Assembly: GCF_024713975.1 (NCBI RefSeq) | Contig: NC_091096.1 | Location: 18,411,458-18,475,457, forward strand | Origin: Paralichthys olivaceus | Lineage: Eukaryota > Chordata > Actinopteri > Pleuronectiformes > Paralichthyidae | Length of the DNA: 64,000 bases | Direction: 5' to 3' | Shown: positions 12,398 through 33,012 of the stretch, one piece after another | Layout: each line of letters opens with the position of its first letter | Numbering within the stretch: position 1 is the stretch's first letter | Translations under genes and position numbers: made by a program | Notes under the pieces: generated by a model | Told to the model about the DNA's origin: nothing | The model's input: the letters and a program-made list of their open reading frames with translations, nothing else | Databases searched by the model: none

Positions 12398-12409
12398 TGC
12401 GCATGCGCG
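12398..12409. promoter_or_regulatory. NRF1-type palindrome in the dpysl2 promoter/5' UTR
   Basis: TGCGCATGCGCG matches the NRF1 consensus YGCGCAYGCGCR at all twelve positions. It sits in a GC-rich stretch 281 bp upstream of the dpysl2 ATG. The match is seen; function is inferred. Confidence 0.6.
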
Positions 12410-12689
12410 GTACCTCTGTGGCCCTTGTCTTGGTGTCTGTCCTGTCTTCAGGGACCTTCTCCAGCTGTACATTCACACAAAGCTCTCTCAGGCGAACACA
12501 CATCTGCTCACTACGGATTATTTGTCGGGCTGCTCTGTGTAAACCTCACTCTCTGTCGTCGGGAGCCGCCCGGGGCGTCGACCGGCCAACGAGCAGAAGC
12601 ATCCATTCATCCTTTCAGGGGCAGCTGAGCTTTTCCAGGCGAGCTAGCTAGCGTTAGCCGAGCGAGCGGCAGGGGACAGCTGTGTTAAA

Positions 12690-20072
<7,383 letters not shown>

Positions 20073-21140
20073 TTTCCTCCCATGACTGAGTGCAGGGCCA
20101 CACGGGACAAGAAGCCACTGTCACATGACATGTGGTCACCTCTGACTCCTCCCCCTCTGCACTCAACCCAAACCACTCCATCCATTCTATTCACACACTA
20201 CCACCATGTCACCTCATTCAAAAAAAGAAAGAAAGCATTATTCCATTTTTTTTCTTTCCTGCCATATTCCACAGTCTTCAAGGAAAGATCAAGTGAATTG
20301 AAACAGCTTTTTTAAAGCCCAGTTTGATTATCCATGGAGGTTATTTGTTTACATTTGTTTACATTTGTTGTATAATTTCTTGCTGTACATGTTTTAGCTG
20401 TTGAGTTGCTTCTTTTGGCTCAGAAAGTTGACCTAAAAAGTTGTCGTTTACACGAGCAGGCAATTTAGAAACAGCAGTTGTTTACAGTTTCTCTTCTTGC
20501 GCTGTGTATTTCCCAGATATTAATAAGAATGTGCTGGTGGTGGTGTAGCACCATCACCTTTATTTAAACGTTAAAACCTCCTCTCTCCTTGTTGTAACGT
20601 GGCTCCACTGCTGTTTCAGTAGGAAAATGTGACTTTGTTAATGCAAAAATCTCAAAATACTAATGGAAGATTAGACCATAGAATATTGTTTTTACATCTC
20701 TGACGTTTGCAGTATGAGCTGAACAATTCACTTTGGTCTTCCTTTTGTGCTATGGCTGCACTTTCTTCATTTCTTTATTTTGTGTGAATTGATGTTTTAT
20801 GTTTTATTGAAGTCGTCTTTTAGAATATGCTGACTGCACTGAAAGGAAAAGAAAGGGTATTTTAGAGTTAAACCACTCATTCAGTTTCAGCCTGAATATG
20901 GGAGTAGGGAGGAGAAATGGCTGCTACATAATATTTTGTCTGAGAATCACCTCCCCCCACCCCTCATATTATCATTTTGTTGTTTTCCTCATGTTTGTGA
21001 AAAGGTTGTCAGGGCAAGCTTCCAATAATCAGAGCGGTGTATATTGTTGAGAATGCAGACAGGCACTAAGATGAAGCTGGATATGCAGACAACCTTTCTG
21101 CACCTGGTGCTATAAGACCATCGCTGCATATGTGCAGATG

Positions 21141-21442
21141 ATGTACACACACACACACACACGTTTGTACTTCTATCTTAGTGACGACACTCATTGACAC
21201 GATGCATTCCCTAGCCCCTTAGCCTAACCATCCAAACTAAATGCCTAACCTTAACCCTTAATCTAACCTAAACCTTATTTTAACCCTAACCCTAAAACCC
21301 TAACCCCCAAACAGTCCATTAAATGTGGGTCAGAAAGTGAGGACCCACCTTTAACCAAAATTTCCTCACTCCGTAGGTTGTAGGCTCAAACTGGTCCTCA
21401 CATATAGCTGTACAAGAGCACACACACACACACACACACACA
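21141..21442. repeat. CA-flanked dispersed repeat with telomere-like CCCTAA core
   Basis: CA run at about 21143-21162, then GTTTGTACTTCTATCTTAGT, ATGCATTCCCTAGCCCCTTA, a degenerate (CCCTAA)n stretch at about 21215-21307, GAGGACCCACC, CTCAAACTGGTCCTCACA, AGCTGTACAAGAGCA, and a second CA run from about 21419. It is a known type of teleost interspersed repeat. A related copy in the opposite orientation is at 42681-42950. The telomere-like repeats are interstitial; nothing suggests a chromosome end. Confidence 0.75.
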
Positions 21443-22154
21443 AACACGCACACACGCACACATGCACACAAAACAGTGGTGTAAGCTTTGTAATAATAGC
21501 AGCCAGGGCACAAGCCTTTTACCTAGTATTGACAGAATTTGTTTTTGCACTAAATGGTTAACCTGTATGTGAGCTTGCAACTTTTTGTTTGTGTTTGGAT
21601 ATTCGTTGAGTTGAACTCCTTGCTTGCCTCCTCTGTAAGATATTGACAGCGCACTGTATCTATGAAGGCTCTTTAAAGAAGTGGAACCATGATCTTTTGA
21701 GACCTGATGAAAAATGCTCCAGTATGTGTATGAATTCCCTCACAGTGTGCAGATATTGTGTCCACTGTTCTAGGTGTTAGTGTTGTGAATGAGTTACCAG
21801 ATATCCAGTTGTTCTTTCCTTACCCATTGAGACACCAGAGTCACTCAAGGTCGTAAACTTTATTCACCGAAACCACGGGTCGTCAGTACTGTAAAACACT
21901 GGATTATTTCTTCCTCATTGCCTTGTCAAGTGTTGGTTTTGTATGCCAAGCTATAATGTGAAGTGTTGACATTTGGGGAAGTTTCATGGTGATGGTTGTT
22001 GAGTTGTTACGTTCAGCACTGTTGTTGCCCCTCGCCCAGCAAGTGTGATACTCTCTCAGAAGTGTATGTTTTGTAGGTTACAAGGGTTTTGGGGGGAATT
22101 CGTTGGTCCCGTCAGCATTTGACCCTATCTGTGTTGACTTCAGTGGATTAAAAT

Positions 22155-22160
22155 AATAAA
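22155..22160 (+). other. AATAAA polyadenylation signal of dpysl2
   Basis: AATAAA within GGATTAAAATAATAAAAAAT. It is the most plausible dpysl2 transcript end before the convergent adra1a gene. Confidence 0.5.
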
Positions 22161-22180
22161 AAATTAAACTAATGCGACTT

Positions 22181-25100
22181 GTTTTAATACACACAGCTAC
22201 CCATATAAAATATAAATGGAACATTTTATGTGTAATTATTGTTTAATAGAGAACATTCCTGGAAAAAACTGATCTGTGGATTGAATCCATCTACATATTT
22301 AAACAGTTGTATTATTTCCTGTTGACACATTTTACACAATTGCACGTTCTGACGACCCACTACACAACAGCAGGATTGAAAAGTGCATTTACTCAAGTAC
22401 TGTACTCAAGTAGTATTACAGAGGTACTTGCACTTGCATTTTCTTTTTTATCCTACTGCAATTTTGGTATCATATATTTCCAGCACAGATTAATTCACAG
22501 TTTGGTGTAGATGTAAATTTAAGAATTTCCATGTTGAACTTAATGAATTTATCTTGTAAACACAAAGGGATTCTTTTAAATTGCTGATCAACACTTCTGC
22601 AAGTGAAATTGTGAAGGACCTTTACATGTGAGTATTTTTACATTGTGGCATAACTACTTTGACCTCCTTCATCCCTGATTAAAAGATTGTCTTGGATCTC
22701 ATAAGCAACTAATTAGAATTAGTTCATTAGAAGTGAAGTAGACAAACTGATTTGCATAATCCCCCCAAGAACCTCTAAAGATTTATGAGCAGATCAGTAC
22801 ATTGTTTGACATATTGAATAAAATGTCATCCAAGGATGGGGTGAATGCGAAGAGACACTAGGTGGAGGCACAGAGTCGTGATGTGAAGCCTCAGCCCCAG
22901 AGGAGCATTCTGTTGTTCCATCTCTTTAGTCACTTCATCTGTGGGGGACGCCTCCGGTAAAATGAACTGATGGAGAGAAGGATTACATCACAGTGCACAC
23001 GTCAACAGAAGTTGTGTGATTTGTTGGAATGAAGCTCCCCTGGCTGTTGGATACTTGTACAATTAGGACTTAATATGATGAGTGCACTGATGAAACCAGA
23101 GAGGGAGAATCCTACAATGTCAACTTCAACTGACAAGAGGAAACAAAGCATCGGGACGGCTTAGCTAAAATAAATCCTCTCTGGGGAAGAGTGCAAACAT
23201 GAGTCACCAGCAGTGCATTCAATCCACTGTGACACAGACGCCACTTTATAAGAGCAAGAGTCCTCAGAGAGTTGATCTGTCATCACTGCAGCATCATCGT
23301 GAACACTTGTTTACAACTGTGTACATTTATGATCAAAAGTGACTGTGTAGAATCGTAAGTAGATAACAAACAACAGGCTGAAACCAGAAGCAACTAAGGA
23401 AATCAGGGTTGGAGATACCTCGAAAATTGAGTTTGTGAATCACAGGTTGATAAAATCTGGAAGAAGATAAAGAAAAACATTATACAAAAATACAAAAATT
23501 AAAATAGCCTATATATACATTTGACTTTGGGATACTCCCTGAGCCAAACCTATAATATCTAATGCAAACCTAATTATTTATCTATCCTTTCCCTTTTTTA
23601 CTTTTTTATATCTAATAAATAATAATAAACTTTATTTACATAGCACAAAAACGTTAAAGTGCTTCACAAACAGAAAAACAGAAAAAGTGCACAAACACAA
23701 AAATATAAATGAAATATACGAAAAAAACATAAGAAATCTCTTTTTTTTCTCTTTTCTTTTCTTTGGTTAATTACTATTTAATTAAATGTTCATGTATCCT
23801 TAATTTCAGATCTATCATAATTACAACTGTTGTACTGTAATTTTTAATGAATGAATCTGGGATGTTGACACTGCAGGTTGGATGTGCAGGGAATGTGGTG
23901 GTTTACAGTGATTGTTTTAAAGCTTAGTGACACCATCTTTCTTCCTTTCTATCTCTACTATGGTGAAGTAACTGAGAGGGATCAGACTCAGAAATAAAAA
24001 ATGTGAATGTGGAGAATCAGGGATTATGGGTTCAGTCTCCAATCACCAGAACAAATGCATTAGAAAGGAATACAGAGGAGGTGTAGATTTTACACGTATT
24101 GATCATTTCACTGTGAATACATAAAATCAGGCTGCAGGGTAAAATCAGGGAATGCCAGTGAAACACAGGAGCGCTGTTCTTGCTCTGCTCCAGTCTATAA
24201 CTGCCTCCTGCAGGGTTGCATATCAAATTATGGGATTCATTACTGCTATTGCATTTGGAAGATGATATATCTTGATGAAACTTGGTGCATAGGTATTTGC
24301 AGCCCAAGTAGAGGGATGGGTGAATTAGCTTATCTGTGTCATCTGTAGTTTATTGCTGCTGCAGCTCTAGCTCCTCTCCTAATGGCATCCGTGCACAGAT
24401 GGAGTGATTTACAGGTTCACAGACACACCAGTCGCGGATACAGACAAAGCACAGCACACTTCCCCCCCGTGGGAGACCTGTCGAATCCACTTTTACCTCT
24501 GAACTTAATGCGCTGAAGGAGGATGTTGGTTTAATGAGGTCTACTGAATGCCCCTCTCTCTGAGACTCACAAAAGGAGTACATCTGGGTACTACAGAGGG
24601 CGTAGCCAAGAGAAAATAAATCAATACGGCTGGTAGAGGTTGTCCTCTTGCCCTTTGATGCATCTGCGTATACAGAGAGACACTCCAGTCTTGAACTCAC
24701 AGTAAACACACTTAGTTCCCCCCTTTGCACTTACAAACACGGCACAGGTCTTGAGGGAGGCTGTGATAAAGACTCTGCGTGCACTGAGCATGGATGGTGA
24801 CTTAAAAAGACAGAAACACAAGGAGTGTTCGGCCTGAGAGAAGAATGTCTGAGACTGTGACTTAACGTGACATCTCTAAATCAAGAGGATTCTTTAAGAG
24901 GCTTGGGGGCTGGTCAAGATTGAGGTCAGCGACCACAAGGTCAGTTAAAATTCCAGTACATTAAGCCATCCATCTGGCACTGCTCGGAGGTAGATGCAAC
25001 TGTGGGAATGTGGATGGACGAGAACGGTTTTTAGGGGCCGTATATTTAGTGAATCAGCCCCCTCACAAAAAAATTATGAAACACCAGCAAAGAGTTTTTT

Positions 25101-25470
25101 TTAAATGAAGCCATGAATCTCTTGTTAGGAATATGTCATACAAATTTATTGTAATGTGACATGGAAGCACACAGCGTCTCAGGAACAGCATTATAGGCAA
25201 ACGACGGGAGCACCACAGACCAGCATTTTTAGTAACATTTGGTGAAATCATGCAATATATAAAACTTTGCTATTTACATTTTTACACATTTTAAATGGCT
25301 CCTCTGTGATATAAATATGTAAACATCCAGGAATATTTTGGTCCTCTTCAGGAAAAAAAAATTCACAGCTTCTCTACTATATGGTTCTTTTCATTTGGTC
25401 CACATCAGCGGTTGCTTACAGGGTTGTTTCAAAAACTGAGTAGACATTGGCTTTACTTTTATGATTTAAA
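22181..25470. other. Intergenic between convergent dpysl2 and adra1a
   Basis: No coding exon recognised. A LINE/SINE-like tail lies at 23616-23690. A degenerate stretch at about 24240-24320 (GATGAAACTTGGTGCATAGG) resembles the repeat family at 26675 and 28312. The remainder is unremarkable AT-rich DNA. Confidence 0.5.
23616..23690 (+). repeat. Teleost retroelement 3' tail-like repeat
   Basis: AATAATAAACTTTATTTACA, TAGCACAAAAACG and AAAGTGCTTCACAAAC match the pattern of the common fish tail (TTTATTTATATAGCAC followed by AAAGTGCTTCACA). It is short and truncated. The class is uncertain. Confidence 0.5.
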
Positions 25471-25477
25471 AGAAGTC

Positions 25478-25483
25478 TTTATT
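25478..25483 (-). other. AATAAA polyadenylation signal of adra1a (minus strand)
   Basis: TTTATT on the plus strand reads AATAAA on the minus strand, 261 bp beyond the adra1a stop. It is a candidate transcript end. Confidence 0.4.
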
Positions 25484-25743
25484 ATCAATGATAAGCTGTG
25501 TGTTGTGGAGGTTTGTCATTAACAACGCCTTCTTCTTGAAGAGGAAACATATAGTGCTTATGATATTTCTTTGGAAGATTTTCTCACATCAAGCAAAAAC
25601 CACAGAATGATATCAAGGCAGAGACATTAAACATTTTAAATGTCAAAGCAACAGTTGTGATGTCAACAGGACAAAAAGGAAATGTATTTGCATCTGTGAC
25701 CTTGAAATGGGAGTTGTTACTAATGGATGAAGGATTACAGCGG

Positions 25744-28700
25744 TCACACAGACTCTCCTTTTTCCGACAAGGACAGTTGGTGGATTTTAATGGTGGGAAG
25801 GTTTCCGGCGGGAGGGGGCTGGGCGCAGTTTGACTCCTGCGGGGGGGTCCCGCTGCTGAGAATGCAGCAGCAGGTTTGGTGGAAGCGTTTGCTGCAGAAT
25901 TTGGCCACTTTAGCCCTGCTCGTCTCGGCCGGTCCCGAGCCACTCGCGGAGCCTCCAGAAAAGACCTTCCAGTCTCTGCTGTCCCTGGAGGAAGGGGTCC
26001 TCAACAGGGCCATGGAAGAGGAGGGGCTGAGCTGACAGGGAGCCGCCCCGCTGTCTGGGCCCAGCGTGAGGGGCTTGCTGTGACCTTGTGGTTGACTCTG
26101 ACCTGCACTCAGATGATGATGGTGGGGTCTGGGTGTCCTTCTTAAACAGCGAACTCCAAGTAAACTCTGGAACGCTTTCTTAAACTCCTGGTTGGAGCAT
26201 GGGTAGATGATGGGGTTGATGCAGCTGTTGAAGTAACCGAGCCAGAAGGTGATCTTGAACACTGTGTCAGAAGGTCGGTATGCAGGGAATATGGAGCCTG
26301 TAGGAACATCCGATACACAGGAGGGATTAACAGCAAAATCCAAACTCACGACTGAAACATGAAATTTAAGCTAAATGGTAACACCGGCGTGCTGACATGC
26401 TGTTATTAAGCAGGTAACAGGATCACCTTCTTCGTTTCTAATGTTTTTATTATTAGCACTAAAGTAATGTAAAGATGAGCCTGCTGAGTTACAAAGTAAT
26501 GGGAAACTCACAAATTGGAGTTGTTGTGGTGCCAGATGAAAAAAGAAGGGATCTAGGAGGGAGCTTATGTGAAGTAAATTGAATTGAATGAAAAGTCAGG
26601 GGATGACCAGAGGATAAGATTTTTTATGTGGACAATCGTTTGTGTCAATCCATCTAGTAGATACAAATACAACAAATGGATTTCATGAAACTTTGTGGAA
26701 GAATGTGCTGCGGGGTCAAGGAAGAACCCATAACATTTCAGTGAAGATCTGGCTCAGGGGGCAGATCCAGGAGTTTATTTTTTACTTTATAGGACATTGC
26801 AATCTGGTAAATTTAAATTCGGTTTCATAAGGAGACTGTACATAGAGGTGTGAGTATCATTCTACTTCACTATAGAATCAGTCAATAACTCAGAGTGGTG
26901 CTGTTGCAAATATAAATAGATCCCTACAGTCAACAGGATTCAACCTCTGGGGGCCATGAGCATACAAAAAAAAGCATATGACAGTCAACTGAACAGGTAT
27001 TTTAGATATTTAAGGCGAACCAAAACAATAAAGTGACGAACCAATCGGGCATTTAGAGTATTTTTTTGAGATCCAAATACTTTTTCAACTATCTGTTCCA
27101 TCAAAAGTTGCGTTCATATGAAATATACACGAAATCTGGACAAACCTTTGCCAGTCTTTAATTGTTCTATCCAGTTTCCACTAACCAAAGCTCCCTGCTT
27201 GTCTCCAAGGTTGAGAGTATGGTTAGATTGGCTCCATAAATTGTGCTGCTTTTGATAAGAAGAAGTATTCACAGCAGAGAGTGTGAGCAGGATCCGTGAT
27301 GAAGAAGGGCTTGACGGGCACATTACATGCAGGCCTGTTGTGACTCTTCACATATCCTGTGGCAGCCAGTGAAATATTCAATAATTACATGGTTGACTTC
27401 TTGTGAGGCTGCAATATATCTATCTATCTAAGGTTGCCTGTCATCTCTCTTCGGAGGTAGAATGGGGAGATTCTGTTTCGTGAAATCCCTTATTGGACGA
27501 GCTGCTGGAGATATTCAAACGTGGGCTTTTGAAAAATGAGATCATGATATGGAGATGGATAGAAAGACAAGGTGCGGGAGTTTGAGAGCAAATGATTTCG
27601 TGCCTGGCTGTGCAGCTCATATGTTTTACTCCCAGCGGTGCCAAAAAGACCTGTTCTATAGCTGCAACATTCCTTGATATATTCACTTTTGATTAAAAAA
27701 AGAAAGCAATTGCTACTGGTGGATAGATGTAATTATTGTCCACAATCAACAAAGCACCAATGCCTGTTTCCATGTACAAGCTTCTCTTTTGCAATGCTAC
27801 CCTCTAAATAAAACCATAGTTTACTTTGGGTCTGTTGGACAAACCTGCAAAGTTCAGTATAGTCACTCTGTAACAAAGGCTGTTTTTAGTTGCTGAGGAA
27901 CAAGGTTTGGATCAAACAGCAACAAAATGATGCATTCATGGGAGAGCAACTAGTGGGAAAAAACTTGTCTGTTCACACTTTTAAACACTTGTTCTAATTT
28001 AGTTTTGACTGCCTGCTGTTGTGCTGGGCTGTAAAAACAGCTGAACACAAGGTGAAGGATGAAAGAGTGAACCGGGACGTGAGGGAAGTGTAGTTGAGGG
28101 ACATAAAAGCAAACAGTGATCTGATAGTTACTAAAATCATAGTAGAACTCAACATTTTAACTTGTCACCCTTGTGTTGTGGAGTACAAGTGTATACTAAG
28201 CTGTGGCAGTATACTGTAATGCCGCTGCTAGGTGTGGTCAGGTGCAGAGTTCTGATAGAAAGGTATAAAGTCAGTATTTATTTATGTCTGTTTGTTTATT
28301 TATTTGTAAGCAGGATTACACAAAACCAATTTTGACAAAACTTGGTGGAGGGATGGGGTCTTACCGTGGGATGAACCCATTAAATTTTGATGTGGATGCA
28401 GGATTAAGGGCCAGATCTTTCTTAAAATGTGTTTTTCGACAGATAAATCATTTTGGGTGATCAGACCCCTTCTGGGTATCCTAATACGTTTATTTGATAG
28501 TGATGCAAGAGCGAGGACATGATAATACATAAGAGTTCCAGGTTATGGTCAGTGCTTTAAAATCTTATGGCACAAGGGCACTCAAACATTTATATAATAG
28601 CTTTATACTTTATTATAATCTCTGAGAAGAGCTACTAAAATGTCAAAAAAATTAATACAGAGCCTAACAACTCTTTTTAAGATGTTTTGACATGATTCAT

Positions 28701-31446
28701 TTCCCATGATTTGTTTTTCTCTAATAGCAAAGTAATGCTTACAATAAACCAAATAAGACAATCGTGAGTTATCTGGTGCTATATATACGTCAAAACCTGA
28801 TTCACTGCTATATCTGTCATTGTCCACAGACATATGAGGCAGCGGTATGCAGCCCGACACCGGCATTAGTAAGGGAGCATTGGTAAGCCTAGGCTTTTCC
28901 TCATTTCCCTACTCAGGAAAGAACTCGGCCAAATGGTAGCAGCTATATTTACAAGCATGAGAGCATGGAATAAATAAATACCCAGTGGGAGTTTTGAGGT
29001 CTTACCCCTATCTCATATGTACTTGGTTCAGATTTCCTTCTCTCATTCCCTCCACATTGACACAAACATATAAATTGCATGTGTGGTTGGCAAGCTGTGT
29101 TACATCCCCCCATCAGGCTGGGTAGTGTTCTTGAGGGAAACATCATGGTCCAACACCAGTGTGATGTCTGTGATCTCTCATCCCCTGACAGACATTTTAA
29201 TGAAGTGAGTCACCGACACAAGAGAGAGGGTAAGGGGCAGAGTAACGGCTTGATACTTTGTTCAAGGGTCTTACTTTAAAATATATATTGGTCTGAAATC
29301 CTGTGGTTATGTTTACAGACGTTGGAGCGCTGGAGCCCGTCACGAATCTGAAAGATTTATTGAGCCTATTTATAGGACGTCTACCTGGCCAAGTCAAAGC
29401 ATTTACTATGCTGCTCAAGAGGCCATTCAACGGGCAACCATCCAGTATCTGAATGGCAGTTCCCTTCAGTGTGCCACCACAGAACAGCCATTCAATTAAA
29501 TATGCTAGCACTTAAAAACTTGGCTGCGGCACAAGTTGATGAAAGGATCTGAAGAAATTAATTAATGCAAAGGTTAGAACGCTTCCTGATTTATATATGT
29601 GTGAGTGCATATATGAACGTGCTTTTAATTTGTCAAATTTAACAATTTACGAAATGTGTATTTTCAACCAAGAGATATATAAAGCACGACTCAGGAGACA
29701 ACTAGCTATAGCTGATGGAAAAAATGGAAACAACTCACTTTGTTCCGTCTCTACTGTCTTCTGCCTTTATAGTTCAACATTTAACCCCTTCAATATTTGT
29801 AATTTTTAACCTTTGGTTTGTGCTGTTAGGTAAAATCTTTAATCGAACATAGCCAGGCTATCTGTTTACTTGTGTTTTCCATATAAAGATGGACGACACA
29901 CATCCACTTCGTTACTCTATCCAGAAATGAAGCCATTAAATCCCTGATAACTGCCATCTTATGCCGAAGACTTCACTTGGAGCAAGAGTGTCCTCAGTAG
30001 TGATCAGACAGTAGAGCTGTCAGTGTCAGCTGTCAATCAAGATGTTTCAGACCATTTTCATAAAATCAAATAACTAATTAAAACCAAACTCAGCAGAAAA
30101 ATGTGCACTTTAATAATCATCAGTGTGATGACAGAATCCATCTTTGATATAAAAATTATTTGAAGTGTATTTTGTCTTCTTCGTTTGGCCCACATCCCAT
30201 TCACTATTATGTAGGGGTCAGGGTTTATGTCCTATATTGCAGCCAGCCACCAGACACTTTGGCTTCACTTTTTGGGAACTGCTGTGTTGTCCATTCTTTT
30301 ATACGGTCTATGGTTTTCAGTCTCGGTGCCAAGGGTTAGCTAGAGATAACTAACCCTTCATAATTATCAGACGTGTGGTATCTATCCTCTGATCTAACTC
30401 ACAGCAAATACAGAACCATTTCCATACCACTTTAAACACACGACATACAGTGTAGGCTTATTAAAATGATATGCAAATGAGCCATATGCGTTCGTGCGTT
30501 CCACTATTGTTCAATAATCACACGCAATATAGACATGATGATACTCACCAATGGGTAGCACCAGGAAAAAGGGCAGCCAGCATAACACGAAGCAGCCAAC
30601 CACGATGCCCAAGGTCTTTGCAGCTTTCTTCTCACGTGAGAACTTGAGCAGTCTCAGGGCAAAGTGTGTGCGGTTACGAAGGGCCTCGTCCTCTGACACA
30701 GTCGTGTTGCCTCTGTGTATCCTGAGTATCACCCGCTCCGAATCTGACTTCTCAGTCTTGTGGCCCTCCCTCAGGCCCTGGCTCTCTCTGTGAGCGACCA
30801 CATAGACCCGACAGTACATGGCCAGTATGATGGTGAGAGGGAGGTAGAAGGAGCCCACAGCAGAGAAGATAGCATAGGCAGGCTCCTCTGTGATCTTGCA
30901 GATGGACTCGTCCTCTGGAGCTGGCTCTTTCCAGCCAAACAAAGGTCCGATAGATATGATGATAGATAGCACCCACAGCAGCATCACCGCCAACAGAGCC
31001 CTGCGTTTTGTCATGATGGCTGGATAACGCAGAGGATAACTGACTCCAATGTAGCGGTCCACAGAGATCACACAGAGGCTCATGATCGAGGCAGTGCAGC
31101 AGAGCACATCAACAGCTGCCCAAACATTACAGAAGGCCCGTCCAAAAACCCAACGGTCCAGGATCTCAAAAAGGGCAGAGAAGGGTAGTACAGTGGAGCT
31201 CAGCAGCAAATCTGCCACTGCCAGATTAACTATAAAATAATGTGTGACCGTCCGCAGGTGTCGATGACAAACTACAGAGAGGATTACCAGGATGTTTCCC
31301 ACAATTCCGAACACAATGAGGACACCGAGGATCAAGCCCAAAGCCACAGCCTTGACCATGTTTAGCTCTGGGACTATAACTTCGCTGCAGTTGGAGCAGT
31401 TCTGTGTCAGTGGAGCTGGGGTCATGTTGTCCAGGACAGGAACCAT
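25744..31446 (-). CDS. adra1a: Alpha-1A adrenergic receptor
   Basis: Gq-coupled plasma-membrane receptor for noradrenaline and adrenaline. Two coding exons on the minus strand: 31446-30549 and 26297-25744, joined G|GC across the codon for Gly before SIFPAY; 1452 nt, 483 residues (human 466). The N terminus has sequons at N7, N16 and N19. Seven membrane segments are visible, with the amine-binding Asp at D113 in TM3, DRY at 130-132, SFYLPL in TM5, CWLPFF in TM6 and NPIIYP in TM7. The single coding intron splits the protein just after TM6, the conserved position in alpha-1 receptors. The tail ends [17 protein letters not shown], closely resembling the human ADRA1A end and unlike the B and D subtypes. 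An in-frame upstream ATG at 31488 adds 14 residues; I prefer 31446 because its length fits the family. The gene is convergent with dpysl2. Confidence 0.97.
26675..26790 (+). repeat. Teleost dispersed repeat, copy 1
   Basis: Contains GGATTTCATGAAACTTTGTG, GGTCAAGGAAGAACCCATAA and CAGGGGGCAGATCCAGGAGT. These blocks occur in this order in a family common in fish genomes (a -TGAAACTTGGTGGAAGGATGGGG- type element). The class was not determined and boundaries are approximate. Confidence 0.55.
28312..28440 (+). repeat. Teleost dispersed repeat, copy 2
   Basis: Contains TTTTGACAAAACTTGGTGGA, GGGATGGGGTCTTACCGTGG, GATGAACCCATTAAATTTTG and AGGATTAAGGGCCAGATC. It is the same family as 26675-26790, which shares the CTTTGTGG/CTTGGTGG and AACCCAT blocks. 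Confidence 0.55.
29879..30318. repeat. MITE-like element with inverted ends, copy 1 (in adra1a intron)
   Basis: The left end is CCATATAAAGATGGACGACA. The right end, GTCCATTCTTTTATACGGTC followed by TATGG, is its imperfect reverse complement. Internal blocks are ACTCTATCCAGAAATGAAGC, GAGCTGTCAGTGTCAGCTG and TATGTCCTATATTGCAGCCA. The same blocks occur at 32655-33012, 36797-36985 and 39405-39640, and in teleost genomes generally. Confidence 0.65.
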
Positions 31447-32654
31447 GTGCTCCAATTCTGCACTGATGATGTAGACCAATACACACACACCTATCTAAGT
31501 TCACCACAGCAGAAAAAGGACATCAGGGAATTCTCATAAAAGCCATTAGAGTAATGGTCTCTCTTGTCAAAACATAATTTGAATGATGATGCCTCTGGCA
31601 AATAAGCCATTACGTTAGAGATGCATCAAGAAAAATAAAACTACAGGACGCATGCGAAAACACTGAGAAAGAAGTATAATATATGCAGACAAAACCTAGA
31701 AGGCTGAAATCAGTGAATCCATCTTTAAAATGTTAAAATGTATTATGCAGCTGCTCTGAAAAAATAGTTGCATGATGGGATAGATGGTTGGATTCACATC
31801 TGGACAAACCTTTGCCAGTTCTCTGAACCAAAAACTGTCGCTCGGGCACAAAATTAGAGTTAATTTTCTCAAAACTTGGAGCGAGAAACGACTTTTCTGG
31901 GTTGGATGCTTGGTGACCAGTTGGCAGCTTCCTCCTGTTGAACACAGGGGGGCATTTTCAGCTTGAACGCAGCAAGATGGATACAGCAGCAACATCCAGT
32001 GCCTTTGAGAAAAGAGAGACAAAATAATCTGCTTCAAAAGAATTGGCACATCCATCCCATACATGATAACACAACGGCATTAATCCTTATTTTTGAAGTG
32101 TTTTTTCGTTCCCATGTTAGATTGCCTCAGATCTATCAAGACTGGGGGTAAGAGACAGCGTCTGAGTCACAGTTGCTGTCAGATCAATGTGACCACATGC
32201 AGCCTCATCCTGCGCTTATTGACTAAACACAATGTGAGGTTGAGGAATAAAGAAACTGATAGCAGGACTGACTAGTTGCCTGTTTCACTGAATTGTCTGA
32301 GAAGTGTTGCACAATTCTCTACATGGCATTGAGCCAAATCAGAATAGCTGGAGAGAGAGTCAACGGTGTAAAATGTGGTGTGAATATGATCTTCTATTGA
32401 CCTTCAAGTAGATGAGTCTAACCGCACTTAATCTCTTTTTAGACAAATCAATATCACATTACAGCCTTAACGCAGCTAGAGGTCAAAACAAGACACAGTT
32501 AGATTTGACATCAATTGTTGAGTTAATACTGCAGAAAGGGGATAAACACTTGCTTGATTAACAAAATGTGCCTACCAATACCTCTGGAAATTGGCCTGGC
32601 CAAGACATAGGGTGTAGCTGATGTCTTGATTTCATTTTTGTACATACTAATAAA

Positions 32655-33012
32655 ACAAGACCATAGTCAATGTATCTCCATTTCCTCCCATTATCCAGAA
32701 ATAAAATTAAAATATTCCGGATATGAAAACTGCCATCTCCCATTTGGATCCGGAGGAATCAGGGGCGGTTCAGAATAGAGAGGTTCAGATCCACCCGCTC
32801 AACCAATCATGAGTCAGTCTCAACTGTCAATCATTTCACCCTATGTGTATTGCATTAAATTACTTACCTACCCACAAAATTTGAGAAACATTTTTTTAAC
32901 ATGTATTTTGACTTCAATCCATTAACATGGAGGAGGTGGGATTGATAACCTATACTGCAGCCAGCCACGCTGATCGAGATGCTGTGGCTTTTAGGGAGCT
33001 TTAACTTGTGCT
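32655..33012. repeat. MITE-like element, copy 2
   Basis: Shares with the 29.9-kb copy the blocks CCCATTATCCAGAAATAAAA, AACTGCCATCT, CTGTCAATCATTTCACCCTA and ACCTATACTGCAGCCAGCCA, then TGTGGCTTTTAGGGAGCT. Ends are degraded. Confidence 0.6.

Larger units (their letters stand above)
20073..22180 (+). other. dpysl2 3' UTR
   Basis: Non-coding sequence from the dpysl2 stop to an AATAAA at 22155-22160, about 2.1 kb, comparable to the long 3' UTR known for mammalian DPYSL2. It includes the telomere-like repeat at 21141-21442. No other gene was recognised. Confidence 0.55.
26298..30548 (-). other. adra1a intron (4.25 kb)
   Basis: The only coding intron. It contains two copies of a teleost dispersed repeat (26675-26790 and 28312-28440), one full-length MITE-like element (29879-30318), and no recognised embedded gene. 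Confidence 0.8.

Noticed and set aside
21205-21307. Chromosome end or subtelomere suggested by CCCTAA repeats
   Set aside because: The repeats are degenerate and lie within a dispersed element in the dpysl2 3' UTR, with genes continuing on both sides.
26298-26349. Extra N-terminal residues in front of adra1a exon 2
   Set aside because: They are intron read-through. A good acceptor (CTACAG) at 26298-26300 restores the Gly codon and the family sequence.
31447-31488. Upstream ATG of adra1a at 31488
   Set aside because: The 14 added residues do not resemble alpha-1 receptor N termini; 31446 gives a normal length. Still possible in principle.
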